The notes under the pieces: model-generated
What the model was told of the DNA's origin: nothing
The model's input: the letters and a program-made list of their open reading frames with translations, nothing else
Databases searched by the model: none
Program-made: the position numbers and the translations under genes
Assembly (NCBI GenBank): GCA_002727485.1
Contig: PBXE01000011.1
Coordinates: forward strand, 39,584 to 44,917
Length of the DNA stretch: 5,334 nt
Origin: Methanobacteriota archaeon
GTDB lineage: Archaea; Thermoplasmatota; Poseidoniia; Poseidoniales; Poseidoniaceae
Direction: 5' to 3'
Shown here: piece by piece, positions 1-5,334 of the stretch
Layout of the letters: each line of letters begins with the position of its first letter
How positions within the stretch are numbered: the first letter of the stretch is position 1

Positions 1-152
1 AACAACATCCAAAATGCAATTCCAAGTAAAACTACATCCAAAATCAAACTACTGAGTGGACCAAGTACTGGGCCATGAATGCCACTGGCTTGGAACATGA
101 ACCACCCAACAAGTGAAATGTCTTGAGCATTACCATCTAAACCATCCTCCAA
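1..152 (-). CDS. Hydrophobic membrane protein of unknown function, C-terminally truncated by window edge
   Basis: A reading frame on the minus strand stays open from an in-frame stop at 164-162 to the left edge, and it runs in a different frame from the upstream propeller gene. If it starts at the TTG at 152-150, 50 codons are visible: a short acidic head (MEDGLDGNAQD) followed by hydrophobic sequence (SLVGWFMFQASG, then GPLSSLILDVVLLGIAFWML), which looks like one or two membrane segments. It would overlap the end of the propeller/DUF4430 gene by 16 bases, implying translational coupling. The start is uncertain. The only in-frame ATG is at 98-96, within the hydrophobic part. A strong Shine-Dalgarno at 150-146 points to an ATG at 136-134 in another frame that closes after 30 codons. 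I do not recognise the family. Its position suggests a membrane partner of the preceding surface protein, but that is inference. Confidence 0.5.
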   Translation of the reverse strand, partial: MEDGLDGNAQDISLVGWFMFQASGIHGPVLGPLSSLILDVVLLGIAFWML

Positions 153-1840
153 TGAACGATGCTATCAGAAGACACTTCTGCAAATTCTGCTGAAACAATG
201 GCTTCTGACCCATCTACAAAATAGACCCAACCATCTCCTTGTTGTTGGTTGAAACTTTCGATATATTTGCCCATCACAGTATCGGAAATTTCAACTGATA
301 TTTGATTTTCATCGGCTGCTTTTAGGGTCAATGATAACGCGGTTTTTTCTCCTGTAATGCCGCCGTAAGTCATAGTTTGGTTATCAAATTCGAATATGAT
401 TACTTGCGTACCAAGCCACTCTTCGGGCCAATCATCCTGCCAAAGTGATTCTTGATCAATAGATTGGCTACTAGAATCGTCGATGTATTCCGACCATGAA
501 GAGACAATATCACTAAAAGAGAATAAGAAAATGGAAAATATCACCATCATAAAAAATCTGAATGCTGAAGAATACCTCTCTCGAAGATATTGAATTCCGA
601 CAATTGCAGTGAACACCATTAATATCAATGTTAGGAGTTGAGAAAAATAATCTGTTTTTGTTTTGTCTTCCGGTTCGCTTTCTTGATAATTGGATTTTGT
701 ATAAACTTCTAAGATTCCATTATCATTTGCTAAAACTAGGATTTCTGAATCCTCATTCTTCATGAATTCTGGTGCAGCGGTACCATACCAGTCATTCATT
801 GTGGAAAATAATCCTTCATTCACTATGTTAGAAGTATTATCGATTGAAAAAATTCCCCATCCACCCTCTACAGTATTTTTTGGTAGCATTATTTTATTAT
901 CTTGAACCAAAGATACTTCGCCACTAGAAATGAATGGGTGTTTATCTAATTCCAGACAGGATTGAGTACAATGGAATAAACCTATATTTTGCAAATCTGT
1001 TGTAATAACAGTCTGCCCGATTGAAATAGGGATTCCTGGGGATGGTCCGGATTTAGAAATCAATTCAAATGAAAAATCACTTGTATTGACTAGGACTACA
1101 TTGCTTTCATATGTTGCTTGGCCATGAATCAATAATTTATCGCCAAAGGCAATAGGTGCATGTCTTATTTTTCCGATTGCTAAATCTCTAGACTCTTTCA
1201 CACCTGCTTTTGATACACTCCAAAGATTGCCGTTTTCATCGCCCAAAAAATATCTATCTCCTAACTTAGATACACCATTTCTCCATCCCAGCCCGGTTTC
1301 ATACTCAAAAATGTCATCTCCATTTGCAAGACAAAAACTGGCTATACCATTCCTTGTTGGGACGATGAGGTTATCTTCATCGACTAACATTGAACCTGTA
1401 ATACCCCATGTGATTTTCTCGGTTTTTTGCTGCCAAATCGTTTCTCCTGTATTTGGATTCAAGGCTTCAACTGCTCCATCAGACCACCCTAACACAAGCA
1501 TATCGCCCCATGAACCACAATCGCCCTCTCCAGATTTAACAAATAATAATGGTGACATGTCATGATAAGTTGAGTTTGAATTTTCACTTTGCCAAATCAT
1601 TTCTCCTTCCAAATCAAAAGCAAACACTCCAGCAGAATCAGAATTAGGGTTAGATGTAGAGGTTCTAACAAAAATCATTTCCTTTTCGATTAGTGGTTTT
1701 GTAGATACAAATACATCGCCTAAATCATAACTCCAATCAAATTCAATATCTAATGATTGATTATCTGATTCCTGCGCTGTAGAATTAGGAATTGTAAATA
1801 ATAGGAGAGTGATACAAAATATTGCAGCACCGTGGCGCAT
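137..1840 (-). CDS. Exported PQQ-like beta-propeller protein with two TM helices and a C-terminal DUF4430 domain
   Basis: This gene encodes 567 residues. Residues 1-22 form a signal peptide (MRHG, then a hydrophobic core AIFCITLLLF, with likely cleavage near NSTA-QES). Residues about 34-382 look like a PQQ/quinoprotein-type beta-propeller, with blade-like repeats such as GVFAFDLEGEMIW (71-83), VEALNPNTGETIW (124-136), IASFCLANGDDIF (166-178) and a diverged final blade around 366-380. There is an acidic/Lys linker, then helices at about 399-419 and 428-448 joined by an Arg-rich loop (R420, R422, R428). By the positive-inside rule this places the loop in the cytoplasm and both soluble domains outside. 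Residues about 478-567 fit DUF4430, the transcobalamin-like C-terminal fold: GKYIESFN, then GWVYFVDG (537-544), ending in SIVHWRMV. No catalytic residues are recognised, and bound PQQ is not implied. The ligand is unknown; a role in binding a solute or cofactor at the surface is inference. The ATG at 1840 is supported by a Shine-Dalgarno and signal peptide. Confidence 0.85.
   Translation of the reverse strand: MRHGAAIFCITLLLFTIPNSTAQESDNQSLDIEFDWSYDLGDVFVSTKPLIEKEMIFVRTSTSNPNSDSAGVFAFDLEGEMIWQSENSNSTYHDMSPLLFVKSGEGDCGSWGDMLVLGWSDGAVEALNPNTGETIWQQKTEKITWGITGSMLVDEDNLIVPTRNGIASFCLANGDDIFEYETGLGWRNGVSKLGDRYFLGDENGNLWSVSKAGVKESRDLAIGKIRHAPIAFGDKLLIHGQATYESNVVLVNTSDFSFELISKSGPSPGIPISIGQTVITTDLQNIGLFHCTQSCLELDKHPFISSGEVSLVQDNKIMLPKNTVEGGWGIFSIDNTSNIVNEGLFSTMNDWYGTAAPEFMKNEDSEILVLANDNGILEVYTKSNYQESEPEDKTKTDYFSQLLTLILMVFTAIVGIQYLRERYSSAFRFFMMVIFSIFLFSFSDIVSSWSEYIDDSSSQSIDQESLWQDDWPEEWLGTQVIIFEFDNQTMTYGGITGEKTALSLTLKAADENQISVEISDTVMGKYIESFNQQQGDGWVYFVDGSEAIVSAEFAEVSSDSIVHWRMV
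146..150 (-). promoter_or_regulatory. Shine-Dalgarno-like GGAGG at the end of the propeller gene
   Basis: GGAGG lies inside the last codons of the propeller/DUF4430 gene. Nine bases later on the minus strand there is an ATG (136-134) followed by another two codons on (130-128). This is good spacing for initiation, but that ATG frame ends at a TGA (46-44) after 30 codons, while the convincing hydrophobic frame is offset by one base. It may be a real ribosome-binding site with a frame problem downstream, or it may simply encode the W-R-M codons of DUF4430. Confidence 0.35.
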
Positions 1841-1844
1841 AAAA

Positions 1845-1851
1845 TCACTCC
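1845..1851 (-). promoter_or_regulatory. Shine-Dalgarno of the propeller/DUF4430 gene, overlapping the gatE stop
   Basis: On the minus strand the gatE end reads ATGGAGTGATTTTATG. The segment GGAGTGA resembles the archaeal consensus GGAGGTGA, and its GGAG lies seven bases before the propeller gene's ATG. Because the site includes the gatE TGA, ribosomes finishing gatE would end on it. This supports co-transcription and translational coupling, and it decides the start at 1840. Confidence 0.65.
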
Positions 1852-3878
1852 ATTACCCTTTGAATCGCTGCTCTGATTAGAGCACTAACCGCTTTACCGT
1901 CAGCCGCTCCTGCCGCTTGCATTACTATGCCCATCAAAGGACCCATCGCGCCCATTCCTCGCTCTTTGACAAAATCGATTCTTTCATTGATTATATCATC
2001 AATAATCGATTCTAAATCACCTAAATCTGCTGGCTTGAAACCATTATCTAAAGCATATTTTGCTATAATTTCAACAGATGGCAATGGTTTATCTGAAAAT
2101 GCTTTAATTACGGCATTAACTGCTTCTCTAGTTAAATCGCCATTTTCCTTGGCGGTAAGAACTGCTTTGCACAGTTGAGGATTTTCGTCTTCATTTTCTA
2201 ATAATACTGCCGCCCAACCCTTGTGTGGCAAATCTCCACATAAGTCAACAAAGTTGTCATCCAACTCTCTTGCTAAAAGTTGATTTGACTGATCATTGGA
2301 AATGTCATATCCAGCAATTCTATTCTGCCGTTCAGTATCTGTCATAGGCAGATTTGAAATTATATTTGACCAGTGTTCTTGAGTAAGAGGTGTTGTAGGA
2401 ATATCAGTCTCTGGATACATCCTTGCCCCACCTGGCAACGGCCTCATCGGAGATGTTGTTCCATCTTCAGGTGCGCCTTTTTTGATAACGACATTTCTGA
2501 CCTCTTGTGGCACTCTATGCCAAGCCATTCGAGCTCTATCAAGAACGCTCTCTAAAGCAAGTTCGGCTTGCCATGAAGGTGCCAAACAAAGAACAAATGC
2601 ATCTTCATTTCCAAGCCCTAATTCCTTACTGACTGAAGAAACATGAGTTTTTTCTATGCCATAAGCAGGCAATTCATCCGAGTGAAAAACTCCTTTAACA
2701 CCGGCCAACTTTGCTGCACCAGCAAGTTCACGTCCAAGGCGAGGCATTTGTGCTCCTTCTTTGTCTAATTCCTTAGTACCAATTAATCCATTAAGTCCGG
2801 GCAACGGTAATGCGAGCATAACGTATTTTTTATCAAGACCATTTTTGACCATTTTAGATTCGCAATCCGAAAAAATTTCAGAAACATCCGCCAGCCTAAG
2901 AGGTAATGTTTGCTCGACTTTTTTGGCAACTTCAATCTCTACATCATTGTCAGTTGAACGTCTGTCAGGAGGCAGTAAAGGTAAATCTAAATTCGATCTT
3001 AATTTATTTGATAGTCGATAAAAGTGTAATTGTCTAGCCATTTCTAATCTAATAATTCTTGGAATCCATGATAAATCTTGACACCCTTTAATCTCTATTC
3101 TATCACCACATGCAATTGATACATTCAAATCTTGGCGAATGCTTCCGAGCCCCCTTCTTACTCTCCTAGTTTGTCTTAATGCGCGTCCTAAGGCGATTGC
3201 GGTTTGTTTTGCATGTTCGGGGGATTTTACATCGGGTGCAGTAGCGATTTCAATTAATGGTAAACCTAAACGATCTAAATTATAGATTACTTGCTCTCCA
3301 TTTTCTGTCGAGATAGTATCTAGTTTCCTTGCACTATCTTCTTCCAGACATAAAACATCGATTCCGACTGGCCCTCCTTCGGTGGATAATTTACCATCAG
3401 TAGAAATTAAAGTTGTGCGCTGAAAACCGCTGGTATTTGATCCATCAACAACCGTTTTCCTCATAGTTTGGAACAAAGAAACCGGTTTAGCCTCAACCAA
3501 AGCAGAAACTATCAATGCTATATCAAGGGCATCTTTGTCATGACAAAGTGGTGGTTGGTCGTCTAGTTCAATTAGGCCAGCATTAGGAGACTGAACATAA
3601 ATAAAAGAACGATTTCTTCTAGATTCGAATCTAGCAGCGACATCAACCTTTCCTCCCTCTCCCCTAGATGCACGTAGTTTTCGAGAATATCGAGGCCACG
3701 CATCTGGAACTGTATCGATACTCACATCGTATAGTTCTCCTGATTGCCTAGAATGTAATTTTCCAGTTGAAAGTTGTTGGTGTACTTCTAAGCCGCACAT
3801 GAAGCCTATTTTTTCTGGGTCCAAGGCGTTAGCATCGCTTACATCGCCCTCGGGTTCAGTAACATGTGCATCGGCCAT
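1845..3878 (-). CDS. gatE: Glu-tRNA(Gln) amidotransferase subunit E (GatE)
   Basis: GatE is the tRNA-binding, kinase-like subunit of the archaeal GatDE complex. It phosphorylates the Glu side chain on misacylated Glu-tRNA(Gln) and transfers to it the ammonia released by GatD, giving Gln-tRNA(Gln) in the cytoplasm. Family motifs appear in order: GLEVHQQL (29-36), MRKTVVDGSNTSGFQRT (139-155), CLEEDSAR (177-184), NLDRLGLPLIEIATAP (200-215), RRGLGSIRQDLNVSI (241-255) and EIKGCQDL (262-269). The AspRS-like GAD insertion, which separates GatE from GatB, spans about 325-455 (LRLADVSEIFSDCESK, GVFHSDELPAYGI). Next come MRPLPGGARMYPETDIP (478-494) and the YqeY-like helical tail, ending in ERGMGAMGPLMG (639-650). 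At 677 residues it is somewhat longer than the roughly 620-635 usual for the family, partly through an acidic N-terminal extension of about 22 residues. An in-frame TGA lies 15 bases upstream of the ATG, fixing the start. The partner gatD is not in this window. Confidence 0.97.
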   Translation of the reverse strand: MADAHVTEPEGDVSDANALDPEKIGFMCGLEVHQQLSTGKLHSRQSGELYDVSIDTVPDAWPRYSRKLRASRGEGGKVDVAARFESRRNRSFIYVQSPNAGLIELDDQPPLCHDKDALDIALIVSALVEAKPVSLFQTMRKTVVDGSNTSGFQRTTLISTDGKLSTEGGPVGIDVLCLEEDSARKLDTISTENGEQVIYNLDRLGLPLIEIATAPDVKSPEHAKQTAIALGRALRQTRRVRRGLGSIRQDLNVSIACGDRIEIKGCQDLSWIPRIIRLEMARQLHFYRLSNKLRSNLDLPLLPPDRRSTDNDVEIEVAKKVEQTLPLRLADVSEIFSDCESKMVKNGLDKKYVMLALPLPGLNGLIGTKELDKEGAQMPRLGRELAGAAKLAGVKGVFHSDELPAYGIEKTHVSSVSKELGLGNEDAFVLCLAPSWQAELALESVLDRARMAWHRVPQEVRNVVIKKGAPEDGTTSPMRPLPGGARMYPETDIPTTPLTQEHWSNIISNLPMTDTERQNRIAGYDISNDQSNQLLARELDDNFVDLCGDLPHKGWAAVLLENEDENPQLCKAVLTAKENGDLTREAVNAVIKAFSDKPLPSVEIIAKYALDNGFKPADLGDLESIIDDIINERIDFVKERGMGAMGPLMGIVMQAAGAADGKAVSALIRAAIQRVME

Positions 3879-3921
3879 GACAATCCCAATAGTTCATCAT
3901 TCAAGATAGCAGCGGAAAATG
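3879..3921. other. Short intergenic gap between mcm and gatE
   Basis: This 43-base spacer separates the mcm stop from the gatE ATG. I see no convincing TATA box, no strong Shine-Dalgarno (only a weak GGGAT a few bases before the ATG), no hairpin and no T-rich terminator. The simplest reading is read-through from mcm into gatE with weak or coupling-independent initiation. A promoter inside the end of mcm cannot be excluded by eye. Confidence 0.5.
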
Positions 3922-5334
3922 TCAGACAATCTGAAGAGTTTCATATCCGGATGGGCGCATGATACTTCCTTGAGACACTAACTTCTCGATGATATCTTCG
4001 GTTTTTGTTCTAGAAATCTTATACTTCTCTGCTTCATTATATACATCCAGTACATTAGCAACTTTCACCTTGTTAGTAGATTGATTTTGGAGGGTTGAAA
4101 TTATTTCTAAAATAGTTCTTTCCTGATTTCGAACCGAGGTTTTCTTACCGGTTTCAATTGTAGTCATGTCGAAATTTTCTCCCATTAGTTCATTTCTCCA
4201 AGTCTTTGTAAGTCTAATTGCCCTTTCCACGTCTTCCACATTTGCAACTGGTGAGAGGCGTATTCTAGCGCTTGCTTCTGCCATTCTTGCTACAGCCTCT
4301 AATGAACGAGCTGTAATTGAAACACTGTCTGAAGATTCGCCGCCTTTCTTTCTCGTTTCAACATAAAACTCAACTATTTTGTTTTGAGCATCGTTTTCGA
4401 GTTTAGGATGAATTGATCTCTTCGCATAAGCGATATATTTACGAATCAAATCTCGAGCTAATATTTCATCTCCCTCTTGAGACTTTTGTAAACCAGAAAC
4501 TGAACCTTTTGCTGGATCGGGCGCACTGCCTTCGGTAACAAGAAGTTCGCTAGTCCCTATCAAGCGATTTTTAATTATGTGATTTGCAATTTTAGAATCC
4601 TTGGATTCATCAGCATCATCGGTTAACAACCAAATTATATCAAATCTTGAAATCAAGGGCGGTGCTAAATTGATTTGTCCAGTAAACGGGGTTTCAGAAA
4701 CTGGCTCAAAACGTCCATTTTTCGGGTTGGCTGCGGCGAGTACTGCACACCTTGTTCTTAGACTGGCATTGATACCGGCTTTAGAAATGGAAATAGTTTG
4801 TTGCTCCATTGCCTCGTGCATACTAGATCTATCGCCTTCATTCATCTTATCGAATTCGTCAATAGCAGCCAATCCTAAATCTGCTAGAACCAAGGCGCCC
4901 GCTTCTAAAGTCCAACGGCCTTCGGCTGCAGAGTCTTGAACTGCTGCAGCTGTAAGACCGGCTGCGGAAGCAGATTGACCCGAAGTAAACCTTCCACGCG
5001 GGGAAATTCTTGACATGTAGTTCAATAATTGAGATTTAGCAACACCCGGGTCTCCCATAAGGAGAATATGAATATCTCCTCTATTCCTTGTACCATCTGG
5101 ATTCAATCGTGCTACTCCACCAAAGAGTTGGAGCATTAAGGACTCTTTAACTCGGTCCATTCCAAAAATAGATGGCGCTATACTCTTAGTGAATAAGTCG
5201 TAGATGTCATTTCTACTGGCCAATTCTTTAATTTCCAATTCTTCATCTTCTGAAATTTTAATTTCTTCTAATGGTACATTTTGACGTTCGAGTGAGTGTA
5301 TTCTAAGGAATATATCGAATACCGGTGTATCCTT
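3922..5334 (-). CDS. mcm: Replicative DNA helicase MCM, N-terminally truncated by window edge
   Basis: MCM is the hexameric 3'-5' replicative helicase of archaea and eukaryotes. The frame is open to the right edge, so 470 residues are visible; the N-terminal zinc-finger/OB region is mostly outside, with only the last OB strand (PVFDIFLRIHSLER) seen. Counting from the edge, the AAA+ core has Walker A GDPGVAKS (94-101), Walker B ending in AIDEFDKM (157-164, with D159/E160), a presensor-1 hairpin (ISKAGINASLRTR, about 183-195), sensor 1 AAANP (N203), the arginine finger SRFD (R230) and a sensor 2 region ITARSLEAVARMAEA (R343). Residues about 399-470 are a C-terminal winged helix (NQERTILEIIS to the final ETLQIV). 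All catalytic residues are present and no intein interrupts the visible part. One small variation is ADLG before Walker B, where ADGG is common. The apparent TTG start at 5238 is internal. Its promoter lies outside the window. Confidence 0.97.
   Translation of the reverse strand, partial: KDTPVFDIFLRIHSLERQNVPLEEIKISEDEELEIKELASRNDIYDLFTKSIAPSIFGMDRVKESLMLQLFGGVARLNPDGTRNRGDIHILLMGDPGVAKSQLLNYMSRISPRGRFTSGQSASAAGLTAAAVQDSAAEGRWTLEAGALVLADLGLAAIDEFDKMNEGDRSSMHEAMEQQTISISKAGINASLRTRCAVLAAANPKNGRFEPVSETPFTGQINLAPPLISRFDIIWLLTDDADESKDSKIANHIIKNRLIGTSELLVTEGSAPDPAKGSVSGLQKSQEGDEILARDLIRKYIAYAKRSIHPKLENDAQNKIVEFYVETRKKGGESSDSVSITARSLEAVARMAEASARIRLSPVANVEDVERAIRLTKTWRNELMGENFDMTTIETGKKTSVRNQERTILEIISTLQNQSTNKVKVANVLDVYNEAEKYKISRTKTEDIIEKLVSQGSIMRPSGYETLQIV

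Noticed and set aside
44..136. Small 30-codon protein starting at the ATG at 136 behind GGAGG
   Set aside because: The translation (MVMLKTFHLLGG...) looks unlike a protein family and overlaps a much more convincing hydrophobic frame. It is kept only as part of the start-site puzzle.
1227..1565. Plus-strand open frame of 112 codons, Ser/Pro-rich
   Set aside because: It lies wholly antisense to the well-supported propeller gene, has no recognisable domain, and its composition is what the reverse strand of that gene would give.
1927..3021. Three short plus-strand open frames opposite gatE
   Set aside because: All lie inside gatE on the opposite strand, with low-complexity or shadow-like translations and no supporting ribosome-binding site.
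4601..4939. Plus-strand open frame of 112 codons opposite mcm
   Set aside because: It lies antisense to the highly conserved Walker B and sensor 1 region of MCM and shows no protein-like motif of its own.
5236..5238. TTG as the start codon of mcm
   Set aside because: The frame remains open for 32 more codons to the window edge, and those codons encode the typical end of the MCM OB domain (PVFDIFLRIHSLER), so the true start is outside the window.
3922..5334. Intein in mcm
   Set aside because: Archaeal MCM genes often carry inteins, but Walker A, Walker B, sensor 1 and arginine finger follow each other at normal spacing with no insertion in the visible part.
1..5334. tRNA/rRNA genes, CRISPR arrays, insertion sequences or long repeats
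   Set aside because: Reading both strands showed no cloverleaf-like or repeat-spacer pattern, no transposase motif and no long direct or inverted repeats. Almost every base is accounted for by coding sequence.

Overview
The window is most likely archaeal. It carries an MCM replicative helicase and GatE, the B-type subunit of the archaea-specific GatDE amidotransferase that makes Gln-tRNA(Gln) from Glu-tRNA(Gln). Both are core information-processing proteins. The moderate to low G+C (roughly 40% by eye), the acidic and Ser/Asp-rich exported protein, and the very tight gene packing suggest a mesophilic, probably marine euryarchaeon of the Marine Group II/III (Poseidoniales-like, Thermoplasmatota) kind. 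That lineage is an inference from gene content and composition, not something the sequence proves.

All genes lie on the minus strand, so the window reads right to left. Positions 5334-3922 hold the ATPase core and C-terminal winged helix of an MCM helicase, cut by the right window edge. A 43-base gap follows. Positions 3878-1845 hold a complete gatE. Four bases later, with a Shine-Dalgarno sequence overlapping the gatE stop, comes a complete gene (1840-137) for an exported, membrane-anchored protein: signal peptide, PQQ-like beta-propeller, two transmembrane helices and a C-terminal DUF4430 (transcobalamin-like) domain. The left edge (152-1) holds the start of a further hydrophobic protein in another frame, overlapping the end of the propeller gene and cut by the window edge.

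The spacing (43 bases, 4 bases, then an overlap) fits one transcription unit joining DNA replication (MCM), tRNA-dependent amide synthesis (GatE) and a cell-surface module of unknown ligand. The first two are housekeeping and look intact and ordinary. The most interesting part is the left third: an unusual propeller/two-helix/DUF4430 architecture followed by an overlapping membrane-protein frame whose start is ambiguous. I saw no RNA genes, CRISPR arrays, insertion sequences, inteins or long repeats, and there is no stretch over 300 bases without a gene.
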